64,000 nucleotides of DNA from Streptomyces venezuelae (GCF_008642275.1 NZ_CP029189.1:3106001-3170000); one strand, 5' to 3'; shown: positions 31,786 to 39,679, counted from the stretch's first letter. The notes: generated from the sequence alone by a model not told the origin. Numbers and translations: made by a program.

Positions 31786-32961
31786 ATGCGACAGGTACTG
31801 AGCCGACAGGTACTGGGCAAGGGGATGCTCACGGCGGCAGCCGCTTCGAGTCTGCTGTCGATCGCGACCGGCGCGGCCTACGCGCACCCCGGTGCGAGCG
31901 CCGAGGTCTCGCATTCGCCGGGCGTGCTGGCCGGCAACAGCGTCTCGGTACCGGTCACCTTCGCACCGAACGTGTGCGGCAACAGCGTGGACGGCGGTGC
32001 GGCGCTCAACCCTGCGATGGGGAACACGTGCGTCACCGACACCGGCTCGCACGCGCACGACGGCTACGACTACGGGCGCTACCTCAGCCCGGAGCACGCC
32101 GAGGCCTTCGGGCGCTACCTCGACGAGCGCGAGGGCCGGCACACGGTGCCGGAGCAGCGCCACGGGTCGCCGCGCCACGCGGGCGGGTACGAGCAGCCCC
32201 ACCAGGAGCGGGCCCGGCACGAGCAGCCCCGGCAGGAGGGGCCGCGGCACGCGAAGCCGCGGCACGAGGAGCCACGGCACGAGGGCGGCTACGGCAGCCC
32301 GGGTGGGCAGCGGGGCGAGGAGGAGTGCGACGACCACCCCGAGGCGTCGCCGCCGCCCCCGCCGGCGCACCACGCTCCCCCCGCGCCCGAGCATCCGCAC
32401 CCCAAGCCGGAACCGGTGGAGGAGCACCCGGCCCCGCTGCCCACCCCGGTGCCGGTCCAGGAGGCGCCCGCGCCCCCGCCGGAGGCTCCGCCGGCACCCC
32501 CCGCGCCGCAGCCTCCGGCCGAGGAGGCCCCGCACACGCTCCCCGCCCCGGAGCCCTTCCCGGCACCGGCCGAGGAGACCCCGCACACGCTGCCGGCCCC
32601 CGCCCCCGGTCCGGCCCCCGTGGTGGAGGAGGGGCCCGCGCCCGGTCCGCCGCACGGCAGCCTGCCCGTGGAGCACCCGGCTCCGGCTCCGGCCCCCGCG
32701 CCCGGGGTCGTACCGCCCGCGGACCAGCCGCCGGCCGCCCCCGGTGGTGACACCCCCGTCACCCTCCCCCCGGTGACGGCACCGGCCCCGGCCCCCGCAC
32801 CCGTACAGCCGCCGGCCCCCGCTCCGGCACCGGCTCCGGCGCACGTGACCGGGCCGATGCTGGCCGAGACGGGTGCGGGTCAGCCCGCGGCCGCGGCGGC
32901 TCTCGCCACCGCCCTGATCCTGGGCGGCGCCATTCTGTACCGGCGGTCGCGCGTGTCCTGA
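31786..32961 (+). CDS. Long chaplin, wall-anchored, single chaplin domain
   Basis: Secreted, sortase-anchored protein of 391 aa. Signal peptide (RQVLSRQVLGKGMLTAAAAS..., cleavage near YAHPG). One chaplin domain at residues ~40-85 (SPGVLAGNSVSVPVTFAPNVCGNSV, ALNPAMGNTCV with both Cys; given in parts). Then a ~270-residue stalk, first His/Glu/Arg-rich (RHEQPRQE units), then Pro/Ala/Glu-rich. Sorting signal LAETG, hydrophobic helix (AAAALATALILGGAILY) and positive tail RRSRVS. LAxTG is the class E sortase motif used by long chaplins. Known ChpA-C have two chaplin domains; only one is seen here. ATG 31786 follows AGGGAAGG. Confidence 0.9.
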   Translation: MRQVLSRQVLGKGMLTAAAASSLLSIATGAAYAHPGASAEVSHSPGVLAGNSVSVPVTFAPNVCGNSVDGGAALNPAMGNTCVTDTGSHAHDGYDYGRYLSPEHAEAFGRYLDEREGRHTVPEQRHGSPRHAGGYEQPHQERARHEQPRQEGPRHAKPRHEEPRHEGGYGSPGGQRGEEECDDHPEASPPPPPAHHAPPAPEHPHPKPEPVEEHPAPLPTPVPVQEAPAPPPEAPPAPPAPQPPAEEAPHTLPAPEPFPAPAEETPHTLPAPAPGPAPVVEEGPAPGPPHGSLPVEHPAPAPAPAPGVVPPADQPPAAPGGDTPVTLPPVTAPAPAPAPVQPPAPAPAPAPAHVTGPMLAETGAGQPAAAAALATALILGGAILYRRSRVS

Positions 32962-32986
32962 CCGGCAATACCGGTAATCGGAAAAA

Positions 32987-33027
32987 ACAGCGGCCGGAGA
33001 ATCCCCGTCGGATTCTCCGGCCGCTGT
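32987..33027 (+). terminator. Strong terminator after long chaplin gene
   Basis: Perfect 18-bp stem (32987-33004 with 33010-33027) and a CCGTC loop, starting 26 bases after the stop. An A-tract (32982-32987) precedes it, which would act as a T-tract for minus-strand transcripts, so it could work in both directions. Confidence 0.88.
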
Positions 33028-33151
33028 CATGTCCGCACCTCTCCGCGCGCGCGTTCGCGTTTCCGCAGCCGCGGGGAATCGTTACCCAGGGTGAAAGTGG
33101 CGCGACGGTCGCCGCTGACGTCTCTGTCCACGAAAGAAGAGGATTTCGATT

Positions 33152-33496
33152 ATGAAGTTCACGAAGGTCGTCGCTGTCGTCGTCGGCTCCGTCGCCGCCC
33201 TCGGCGCCTCCTCCACCGCGTTCGCCGCCGAGACCGCGGCGGCGATGCCCCCCATGAGCCTGACCGGCGGGGTGACCGAGACGCTGAACGCCGTCGGGCC
33301 CGTCTCCGAGTCCCTTCCGCAGACGGTGGGCAACGGGCTGGCCGAGCAGGGCGACACCGTCAACAAGGTGGTGGGTACCGCTCAGAAGGTCAACAAGGTC
33401 CGCAACGACGTGCCCGGCACCGTGCTCGGCCTCGCGAACGGCGCCACCCAGGCGTCTCCGGCGCTCGGCGGCGTGAAGCTCAACGGCGGCCAGTGA
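33152..33496 (+). CDS. Small secreted protein of the chaplin-rodlin locus
   Basis: Protein of 114 aa with a clear signal peptide (MKFTKVVAVVVGSVAALGA, cleavage near AFAAE). The mature ~90 residues are Gly/Val/Asn-rich with no Cys (LTGGVTETLNAVGPVSESLPQ, TVNKVVGTAQKVNKVRNDVPG, ALGGVKLNGGQ). No known domain. The position between chaplin genes and the similar size and hydrophobicity suggest a coat component, but this is inference. ATG 33152 follows AAGAAGAGGA. Ends at a bidirectional hairpin. Confidence 0.78.
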   Translation: MKFTKVVAVVVGSVAALGASSTAFAAETAAAMPPMSLTGGVTETLNAVGPVSESLPQTVGNGLAEQGDTVNKVVGTAQKVNKVRNDVPGTVLGLANGATQASPALGGVKLNGGQ

Positions 33497-33521
33497 ACCG
33501 CCCCGGCTGAACACGCCGACA

Positions 33522-33563
33522 CGACTGTGGGCGCCGCCGGCCAGGCCGGGGCGCCCACAGTCG
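33522..33563. terminator. Bidirectional terminator between convergent genes
   Basis: CGACTGTGGGCGCC (33522-33535) pairs perfectly with GGCGCCCACAGTCG (33550-33563), 14 bp, loop of 14 bases that can itself pair in part. Lies between the plus-strand secreted-protein gene and the minus-strand chaplin; TTGTTCT follows on the plus strand. Confidence 0.85.
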
Positions 33564-33578
33564 GTTGTTCTGCCGACG

Positions 33579-33818
33579 TCAGTTGTTGACGCAGGTGTTG
33601 CCGAACGCCGGGTTCAGCAGGCCGATGACGTTCACGGTGTTGCCGCAGACGTTGACCGGGACGTGCACCGGCACCTGCAGCAGGTTGCCGGACAGGACGC
33701 CGGGGGAACCCACGGCCGCGCCCTCGGCCGACGAGTCGGCGGCGGCGGAGCCGGCGGCACCGGCCGCAGCGAGACCAGCGGTGGCCAGCACCAGAGCGGC
33801 CTTCTTGGCAGAGTTCAT
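33579..33818 (-). CDS. Short chaplin
   Basis: Secreted chaplin of 79 aa on the minus strand. Signal peptide MNSAKKAALVLATAGLAAAGA with cleavage near SAAADS. Chaplin domain VGSPGVLSGN, LLQVPVHVPVNVCGNTVNVIGLL, NPAFGNTCVNN with both Cys. It is nearly identical in the domain to the chaplin at 31431 and matches the ChpD/ChpH style. ATG 33818 follows GAAGGTGC about ten bases upstream. Its convergent neighbour ends at a shared hairpin. Confidence 0.95.
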   Translation of the reverse strand: MNSAKKAALVLATAGLAAAGAAGSAAADSSAEGAAVGSPGVLSGNLLQVPVHVPVNVCGNTVNVIGLLNPAFGNTCVNN

Positions 33819-33972
33819 GGGAAGTGCACCTTCTGTTCGATGTTCTGCCCCGATCCGGGGCTCACATCGAGCGAAACGGTCCAGCTTCCCAGACGACACG
33901 GTCACGCGCACGATGAGACCTGTTCGGCTCAATTGTCGTAACCATGTGACGGGTTGGGTCCGTTATCCGCCT

Positions 33973-34458
33973 CTACGGGACTGCGGGAAGGGCCGGGACC
34001 GCGGGTACGGCCGGGGTCGCGGGCAGGGCCGGGAGCGCCGGGACTTCGGGGACCGCCGGGGTCGCGGGAAGCTCGGGGAGCGCCGGAACCTCGGGGACCG
34101 CCGGCAGCTCGGGGATGAGGCCGGACAGGTCGGGAAGCTCGGGGAGCTTGATCTCCGGCAGCTTCGGCAGCTCGATCGGCGGCAGCACCACCCCGTCGGG
34201 CAGCAGACCCCCGACCGAAGCGAGAAGGCTCTCAAGGGTCTTGGTGAGGCCCGCCAGGAGGTCGTCGATGGGGCCGGCGGCCGCCGCGCGCCGCTCGATC
34301 TTCTCCACCTGCTTCTGAACGGAGGCCACCCGTTCGGTGAGGGCCGCGGAGCCGTCACCCTCCACGGCGACCGCGGGGGCAGCCGCGCCGGACAGTATGA
34401 CGACGGCGAGGGCCGACGGGACGAGGAGGCGGGCGCGGGACGGCTTCGTGCGGTGCAT
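33973..34458 (-). CDS. Secreted protein with (L/V)PALP-type proline repeats
   Basis: Protein of 161 aa. Signal peptide MHRTKPSRARLLVPSALAVVILSG (in parts: basic start then LLVPSALAVVIL), cleavage near AVAVEG. A helical segment follows (ALTERVASVQKQVEKIERRAAAAGP, coiled-coil-like, then LLAGLTKTLESLLASVGGLLPDG), and the last ~70 residues are a regular repeat of Pro every 3 residues with Ala/Val/Leu/Glu (PELP, AVPEVPALPELP). No Cys. Such an extended repeat is a likely spacer or wall-spanning stalk. Located in the chaplin-rodlin locus, divergent from rodlin 2. Confidence 0.8.
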   Translation of the reverse strand: MHRTKPSRARLLVPSALAVVILSGAAAPAVAVEGDGSAALTERVASVQKQVEKIERRAAAAGPIDDLLAGLTKTLESLLASVGGLLPDGVVLPPIELPKLPEIKLPELPDLSGLIPELPAVPEVPALPELPATPAVPEVPALPALPATPAVPAVPALPAVP

Positions 34459-34655
34459 GGACGTTCCTTCGTGGTGGGGACACGGAAACGGAAGGGAATG
34501 ATCCGTTTCATCACCCACCGTGCGAACACCTCGCACGGAGCGCAACCGGAGCCCCGGCCGGTGCTGGCTTCGTACGGGCTTCGCGCAGGCGTCCGGAGGC
34601 CACTCACCCGGGCCGGGGAAAACCTCGGCAGACGCAGGCCGTTTGAGTGAAGCAG

Positions 34656-34684
34656 CGGAACCAACCCCCAGGTCGGGCAGTTGA
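34656..34684 (+). promoter_or_regulatory. Sigma-BldN-like promoter of second rodlin gene
   Basis: CGGAAC (34656-34661), 17 bases, AGTTGA (34679-34684). Same layout as the promoter of the first rodlin: same 17-base spacer and the same 46 bases to ATG, with a similar following sequence (GGGCGCTCCATCAGCGGGCA against GGGTGCTCCACTACCGGGCA). Confidence 0.55.
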
Positions 34685-34729
34685 CCAGGGCGCTCCATCA
34701 GCGGGCACTCGTGCGACAGAAGGATCAAG

Positions 34730-35140
34730 ATGTTCAAGAAGTTCATGACCGCCGCCGCGGTCTCCGCCGTTGCGATCGGCGCGGGCGCTGCCGCCGCGGC
34801 CCCGGCCATGGCCATCGGCAACGACAACGGGATCAACACCGTCAACGGCAACGGTGCCCAGCAGATCTACGGCAACCAGAAGACCCACGGCGACATGAGC
34901 CCGCAGCTCAGCCTGGTCCAGGGCACCCTGAACAAGCCCTGCATCGGCCTGCCGGCGAAGGTCAACGCCCAGTCGCTCATCGCCGCGCTCAACATCGGCG
35001 TCCAGGACATCAACGTCCTGTCCAACCCGCAGAACCAGCAGTGCACCGAGAACTCCACCCAGGCCAAGGGCGACGAGCCGCTCTCGCACATCCTGGACAA
35101 CATCCCGGTCCTGTCGGGCAACCTCTCGAACGGCAGCTGA
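34730..35140 (+). CDS. rdlB: Rodlin (RdlA/RdlB family), second copy
   Basis: Secreted rodlin of 136 aa, the same length as the copy at 30770. Signal peptide [20 protein letters not shown] with cleavage near APAMA. Mature body [79 protein letters not shown] (in parts), two Cys. Both rodlins are needed to build the rodlet layer in S. coelicolor. The upstream region resembles that of the other copy, which implies a duplication that included the promoter. Label A/B arbitrary. Confidence 0.95.
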   Translation: MFKKFMTAAAVSAVAIGAGAAAAAPAMAIGNDNGINTVNGNGAQQIYGNQKTHGDMSPQLSLVQGTLNKPCIGLPAKVNAQSLIAALNIGVQDINVLSNPQNQQCTENSTQAKGDEPLSHILDNIPVLSGNLSNGS

Positions 35141-35199
35141 TCTCCGGCTCCTCCGCCCTTCGGGTGACCGCGGGCCGCTGAGCCTGTGGAGTGAAGGAC

Positions 35200-35235
35200 G
35201 AGGGCCCCGGCGGCGTACAAGCCACCGGGGCCCTC
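35200..35235. terminator. Bidirectional terminator, rodlin 2 / VKOR gene
   Basis: GAGGGCCCCGG (35200-35210) pairs with CCGGGGCCCTC (35225-35235), extended by an inner GGC/GCC pair set. It lies between the convergent ends of rodlin 2 and the VKOR gene. Confidence 0.85.
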
Positions 35236-35256
35236 TCCGCGTTCCGCACCCGGCGG

Positions 35257-35898
35257 TCAGCCGGTCCAGAAGTCCCACCAGCGCGTGAGCACCAACATGC
35301 CGATCACTCCGATGTGCAGGGCGGGCGGGGCCCAGCCGAATTCGGTGAAGAAGCCCCGCAGCGGTCCGGGGGCGGGCAGGGCGCGCGTACGGACGTTGTG
35401 CGCGGTGACGGCCCAGAACATCAGCAGGGTCGCGACCCAGGCCAGGCAGCACCACAGGCAGAGCGCGTTGATCTCGTAGAGCGACTGGACCATCAGCCAG
35501 CTGCAGAAGCCGACGCCGAACAGCGTGCCGGCGTTCAGTCCGAGCCAGAACCAGCCGCGGTAGCGGGCGCCGGCCAGCAGGCCCACGCCGACGCAGACCA
35601 CGACGGCGTACGAGACGAGCCCCAGCATCGGGTTGGGGAAGCCGAAGGCCGCCGCCTGGTCGCTCGTCATCACGCTGCCGCACGAGACGACCGGGTTGAG
35701 ACTGCACGCGGGCTTGAAGTCCGGGTCCTCCAGCAGGAGGAACTTGTCGAGGGTGATCACCCACGAGGCCAGCAGCCCGGCCGCCCCGGTGACGGCCAGC
35801 AGCCAGGCCAGCCCCTTCGGGGCGGCGTCCTGCCCACCCTCGTGTCCACTGCGGGGCCGTACCTGCTGACGCGGGAGGCCCACTGTATTCGTTGCCAT
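35257..35898 (-). CDS. Vitamin K epoxide reductase (VKOR) family membrane protein
   Basis: Membrane protein of 213 aa with about five helices. VKOR homologues reduce quinones and reoxidise DsbA-like proteins, so they drive disulfide formation outside the membrane. Conserved residues are present: the loop Cys pair in ACSLNPVVSCGSV, and the active-site CxxC in LCLWCCLAW next to the quinone. Start ATG 35898 is used; an alternative ATG lies at 35907. It adjoins the chaplin-rodlin locus, whose proteins each carry two Cys, so a role in their oxidation is an attractive inference, though VKOR is probably general. Confidence 0.9.
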   Translation of the reverse strand: MATNTVGLPRQQVRPRSGHEGGQDAAPKGLAWLLAVTGAAGLLASWVITLDKFLLLEDPDFKPACSLNPVVSCGSVMTSDQAAAFGFPNPMLGLVSYAVVVCVGVGLLAGARYRGWFWLGLNAGTLFGVGFCSWLMVQSLYEINALCLWCCLAWVATLLMFWAVTAHNVRTRALPAPGPLRGFFTEFGWAPPALHIGVIGMLVLTRWWDFWTG

Positions 35899-36090
35899 GT
35901 GGCCCATAGTCCCGCGGTTCCCCTCAGACCGGACTCAACCGTGCGCATCCGTACGTAAGTTGACCTGAAGGTGTGGCGGGAACCGCCGATGCTTCCCGGA
36001 CGTTTTACCGAACCCCGGACGTGATGTCAGAACCAGGGGTTACGTTGAGCTTCCGCGAAGTGACAAGCTGCGACGGCCTGGAGACCCACC

Positions 36091-36858
36091 TTGAGCGATC
36101 CGTACGAGACAACCGAGGCGCACCTCGAACGACTCCTCGGCCGCGCCCTGAACTCCTTCGACCTGCCGGACAGGCTGGTGGAGCGCCTCGGCACGGCGCT
36201 CGCCCACAGCTCTTCGCTCTACACCGCCCACCACAGTCCGGAGGCGGGCGTCTGGCGGGAGACCCACCGGCACACCTACCTGCTGACCGACGGCGGTTCG
36301 GTCTCGCTGTGGGAGCTGGCCTACCGGCTGGAGGGCGACCGGACCGTCCGGCACGACGTCTTCGCGAGCAAGGCGGAGATCTGCCTGGCCGTCACCCGGC
36401 TGTTCGGCGAGGCGCCGGCCGGGGCGTCCGCGGATCCGGCGCCGGTGCCGTGCGAGGAGGAGCCGGAGGGTGGCGCGGCGCTGCTGAGCGCACTGTACGC
36501 GACTGCGGCCCCCGTCCGGCACCGGGAGTACGCGGTGGAGGAGTCCGCCGACCACGCCCGGCGGGTGCTGCGCCGCGCGGAGAACGCCGACCGGCCGGGC
36601 GAGCGGGTGGCGGCGGCGCTGCGGTCGGCGTACGCGCACCAGATCACGCAGGCGTTCGGGGCGCGGCACAGCCTCTCGGACGGGCGGGGTGCGGGTTTCA
36701 GCCTGTACGAGCACGCCTTCGTGCTGGTGGACGGGACCGAGGTGAGCCTGTGGGAGGTCGAGCACACGGCGACGCCCGACGGGCGGCACATGTGCGAGGT
36801 GTACGAGAGCGAGGCGGCCGCGCGCGGAGCGATGGAACAGCGCGCCCGCGTACGGTGA
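36091..36858 (+). CDS. DUF6227-like protein
   Basis: Soluble protein of 255 aa that matches my memory of the Streptomyces DUF6227 family. Start is TTG 36091 (LSDPYETTEAHLERLLGRALNSFDLP), with GGAG ten bases upstream; the N-terminal motif decides this start. It has two similar halves: HRHTYLLTDGGSVSLWELAYRLEGD and EHAFVLVDGTEVSLWEVEHTATPDG (in parts), suggesting an internal duplication of a beta-hairpin module. No enzyme motif. Unknown function. Confidence 0.8.
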   Translation: MSDPYETTEAHLERLLGRALNSFDLPDRLVERLGTALAHSSSLYTAHHSPEAGVWRETHRHTYLLTDGGSVSLWELAYRLEGDRTVRHDVFASKAEICLAVTRLFGEAPAGASADPAPVPCEEEPEGGAALLSALYATAAPVRHREYAVEESADHARRVLRRAENADRPGERVAAALRSAYAHQITQAFGARHSLSDGRGAGFSLYEHAFVLVDGTEVSLWEVEHTATPDGRHMCEVYESEAAARGAMEQRARVR

Positions 36859-36883
36859 CCCGGCCCGGCCCGGGCGGCGGGCG

Positions 36884-37834
36884 CTACGGCATGCCGGGGT
36901 CGGCGAGCTGGAGGTCCAGAGGCGGGTGGTCGGTGATGCGGACCAGGTCGGGGCGCAGGTCCGCCGAGGTCGGCATGGCGCTGCCCGGCAGCCGGACGGC
37001 GGCCTCACCATGGGTCAGCGCCGAGGCGAGGGCGCCCGGGCCGGTGCCGCCCTCGATCAGGAACCCGGCCAGGGAGGCGTCGCCCGCGCCCACGGCGGCG
37101 CGCACCACCGGGGCCGGGGCCGTGCCGTAGAAGGCGCCCTCCGCCGAGACCAGGAGCCGGCCGTCCGCGCCGAGGGAGGCCAGTACGGCCCCCGCGCCCC
37201 GCTCGCGGAGTTCCTCGGCGGCCTTGACCGCGTCCCCCAGGGTGGGCAGCGGGCGTCCCACCGCGGCCGCCAGCCCGGACGCATCGGGCGTGACGAGGTC
37301 GGGAAGGGCGGCCAGGGCCCCGGGCAGTGCGGTCCCCGGCGCGTCCAGGGCGACACGGGCGCCCGCCGCGTGCGCCTGGGCGGCCAGGTCGGCGTACCAC
37401 CGGGGTTCGATGCCGCGCGGGAGGCTGCCGCAGCAGGCGACCCAGGCGGCTTCGGCGGCGGCGGAGCGGACGGTGTCCAGGAGGAGGGCGGCTTCCTCCG
37501 GGGAGAGCGCCGGACCGGGCGAGTTGATCTTGGTAAGGGTGCCGTCGGGTTCGGTCAGGGCGATGTTCGAGCGGGTCTGTCCGGCGATCGACACGGCCGT
37601 GACGTCCACGCCCTGCGCGCCGAGCAGTTCGGCGAGCAGGATGCCGGGGGCGCCGCCGAGCGGGAGGACCGCCGTCGTGCGGACGCCCGCGGCGGCGACG
37701 GCGCGGGAGACGCCCACGCCCTTGCCCCCGGGGTCGACCCGTTCACCGCCGGCGCGCAGTACCCGGCCGCGGACCAGCGGGGGGACCTCGTAGGCCCGGT
37801 CGAGGGAGGGGTTGGGGGTGACGGTGAGGATCAT
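36884..37834 (-). CDS. fruK: PfkB-type hexose kinase (1-phosphofructokinase-like)
   Basis: Sugar kinase of 316 aa of the 1-phosphofructokinase/tagatose-6-phosphate kinase group. Motifs: ILTVTPNPSLDRAYEV, DPGGKGVGVSRAVAAAG near the N terminus (PfkB signature 1; the usual Asn of INVSR is replaced by Gly), CCGSLPRGI, and VGAGDASLAGFL with the catalytic Asp (signature 2). It phosphorylates fructose-1-phosphate or a related sugar phosphate with ATP. No PTS fructose permease or DeoR regulator gene is beside it, unlike the fru operon. Upstream lie an inverted repeat and a tandem repeat. The gene name is by similarity. Confidence 0.8.
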   Translation of the reverse strand: MILTVTPNPSLDRAYEVPPLVRGRVLRAGGERVDPGGKGVGVSRAVAAAGVRTTAVLPLGGAPGILLAELLGAQGVDVTAVSIAGQTRSNIALTEPDGTLTKINSPGPALSPEEAALLLDTVRSAAAEAAWVACCGSLPRGIEPRWYADLAAQAHAAGARVALDAPGTALPGALAALPDLVTPDASGLAAAVGRPLPTLGDAVKAAEELRERGAGAVLASLGADGRLLVSAEGAFYGTAPAPVVRAAVGAGDASLAGFLIEGGTGPGALASALTHGEAAVRLPGSAMPTSADLRPDLVRITDHPPLDLQLADPGMP

Positions 37835-37858
37835 CGCGAGCAGAACTTCCGTACCGGT

Positions 37859-37874
37859 GGTCTCGGTCGAGACC
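37859..37874. promoter_or_regulatory. Inverted repeat upstream of the PfkB gene
   Basis: GGTCTCG (37859-37865), GT, CGAGACC (37868-37874): perfect 7-2-7 repeat 25 bases upstream of the start codon. A second, looser repeat TTCAT-N6-ATGAA lies at 37938-37953. Operator role is inferred. Confidence 0.4.
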
Positions 37875-37875
37875 G

Positions 37876-37915
37876 AGGTCAGGGCAGGCCAGGTCAGGGC
37901 AGGCCAGGGCAGGCC
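37876..37915. repeat. 15-base tandem repeat, 2.7 copies
   Basis: AGGTCAGGGCAGGCC at 37876-37890 and 37891-37905, then the last ten bases again at 37906-37915. Lies between the inverted repeat and the rest of the PfkB upstream region. Confidence 0.9.
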
Positions 37916-37999
37916 ATCTTCGGCCAGCTATGTCCGTTTCATTCATTGATGAACGGATTTGAACCACTGTACGCAGGCCTCCGGACGGAGACAAAAAAC

Positions 38000-38031
38000 G
38001 GACATGCCCGCCCGGGAGGGCGGACATGTCC
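38000..38031 (-). terminator. Rho-independent terminator of the MFS gene
   Basis: Stem of 14 pairs with one mismatch (38000-38013 with 38018-38031, loop GGGA). On the minus strand it is followed by TTTTTT (complement of 37993-37998), a classical T-tract, 23 bases after the stop of the MFS gene that ends at 38055. Confidence 0.9.
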
Positions 38032-38054
38032 GTGCGGTGGCGCTCAGGGGCGGC

Positions 38055-39617
38055 TCAGCCGGCCGGGACCTTCTCCACGGGGCGGTCGGCGTGCTCGGCG
38101 GCACCCTCGCGCTGCTCCATCGGGAGCGCCCTGCGCGGCAGGACGAACATCACCGCGAAGATCACGACGAGTACGGCCACGACCCACCAGAGCGCGCCGC
38201 GGAAGGCCTCCACGTACGGCGGGCCGAAGACCATGTCGTCGTCGATCAGCCCGAAGAAGACGACGGAGGTCAGGGCGAGGCCCAGCGCGTTGCCCATCTG
38301 GCCGGTGGTGTTGATCAGGCCCGATGCGGATCCGGCGTGCTCGCGCGGCACCTCGGAGAGCACGGTGTCGTTCAGCGGGGCCACGATCAGGCCCATGCCG
38401 ACACCCATGACGATCAGCGGGGCGGCCATCTGCCAGGAGGCGATCTCCATGCCGTAGTGCTGCGACTCCCAGATGTAGAGGAGCAGGCCTGCGGCCATGA
38501 CCAGCGCACCGGCCTGGAGCACCTTGCGGCCGAAGCGCGGGACGAGCTTCTCGACCGAGAGGCCCGCGGCGACCGAGACCGCGATGGAGAACGGGATGCC
38601 GGTGAGACCCGCGCGCAGCACGCTCCAGCCGAGACCCATCTGCATGTACATCGTCCAGACCAGGAAGAAGATGCCGGTGGCGATGCCGAAGGTCAGCTGG
38701 ACGGCGATACCGCCCGCGAAGCTCTTGACCTTGAAGAGCGAGAGCTCGACGAGCGGGGAGCCATCCTTCTTGATCTTGTACTTCTCGTACGCGATGAAGG
38801 CGGCGAAGACGAAGGGCGCCGCGCCCATGCAGACGAAGCCCCACGCCGGCCAGTCGTTCTCGTGGCCGTGGGTCAGCGGGAAGATCAGCAGGACCAGGGC
38901 GAGGGTGGCGAGGACGACGCCGACCAGGTCCAGGCGCAGCGCCTTGGGGGCCTTGGACTCTGCGATGAACTTGCGGCCCAGGATCACGCCCATGATGCCG
39001 ACGGGCAGGTTGATCAGGAAGATCGGGCGCCATCCGAGACCGAAGAGGTCCCACTCGATGAGCAGCGCGCCGAGCAGCGGACCCGAGACGGCGGCGAGGC
39101 CGACGATCGCGCCGAACATGCCGAAGACCTTGCCGCGCTCCTGCGGCGGGAAGGTGACGTGGATGATCGCCAGGACCTGCGGCACCATCAGGGCGGCCAT
39201 ACCGCCCTGCAGGAGGCGGGCCGCGACGAGCACGTCCGGGTTGGCGGCGATGCCGCAGAGCAGCGAGGCCGCGGTGAATCCGGCGATGCCGATCAGGAAG
39301 ACACGCTTGCGGCCGTAGATGTCACCGAGACGGCCGCCGGTGATCAGGCCCGCGGCGAAGGCGAGGGCGTAGCCCGCGGTGATCCACTGGATCGCGCTGG
39401 TGGAGGCGCCGAAGTCCTCACGCATGGTGCGGATGGCTATGTTGACGATCGTGACGTCGACCAGGTCCATGAAGGCCGCGGTCATCACGATGGCGAGCGC
39501 CAGCCAGCGGCGGCGGTCGGCGGGCGAGCTGGGTGCGTCGTGGGCTACGTCGTTCCGCTCTTCTTGTACGGGCCCGTTCTCTCTTTCGGGCGATGTCCTG
39601 GACGTCTCGGTGCTCAT
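38055..39617 (-). CDS. MFS drug exporter, DHA2 (14-TM, EmrB/QacA-like)
   Basis: Proton-driven exporter of 520 aa with 14 predicted TM helices. Motif A GRLGDIYGRKRVF after TM2, antiporter motif C region LAAVSGPLLGALLI, and the DHA2 N-terminal motif FMDLVDVTIVNIAI (motif D1). It exports amphipathic drugs or dyes. It is divergent from a WYL-domain regulator gene, with a perfect 6-1-6 inverted repeat (39629-39641) just upstream of its ATG, which suggests local control. The C terminus is acidic and soluble. Ends at a strong rho-independent terminator. Confidence 0.9.
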   Translation of the reverse strand: MSTETSRTSPERENGPVQEERNDVAHDAPSSPADRRRWLALAIVMTAAFMDLVDVTIVNIAIRTMREDFGASTSAIQWITAGYALAFAAGLITGGRLGDIYGRKRVFLIGIAGFTAASLLCGIAANPDVLVAARLLQGGMAALMVPQVLAIIHVTFPPQERGKVFGMFGAIVGLAAVSGPLLGALLIEWDLFGLGWRPIFLINLPVGIMGVILGRKFIAESKAPKALRLDLVGVVLATLALVLLIFPLTHGHENDWPAWGFVCMGAAPFVFAAFIAYEKYKIKKDGSPLVELSLFKVKSFAGGIAVQLTFGIATGIFFLVWTMYMQMGLGWSVLRAGLTGIPFSIAVSVAAGLSVEKLVPRFGRKVLQAGALVMAAGLLLYIWESQHYGMEIASWQMAAPLIVMGVGMGLIVAPLNDTVLSEVPREHAGSASGLINTTGQMGNALGLALTSVVFFGLIDDDMVFGPPYVEAFRGALWWVVAVLVVIFAVMFVLPRRALPMEQREGAAEHADRPVEKVPAG

Positions 39618-39628
39618 GAGGAGAAACT

Positions 39629-39641
39629 TAGACGGCGTCTA
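39629..39641. promoter_or_regulatory. Putative operator, WYL regulator / MFS exporter
   Basis: TAGACG-G-CGTCTA perfect inverted repeat in the 62-base divergent gap, 12 bases before the MFS start and 39 bases before the regulator start. Its position over both promoters suits an autoregulating switch. Confidence 0.55.
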
Positions 39642-39679
39642 GGTCAGTCTGTGTCCTATTTCGCTGGCAGCCTGGATTC

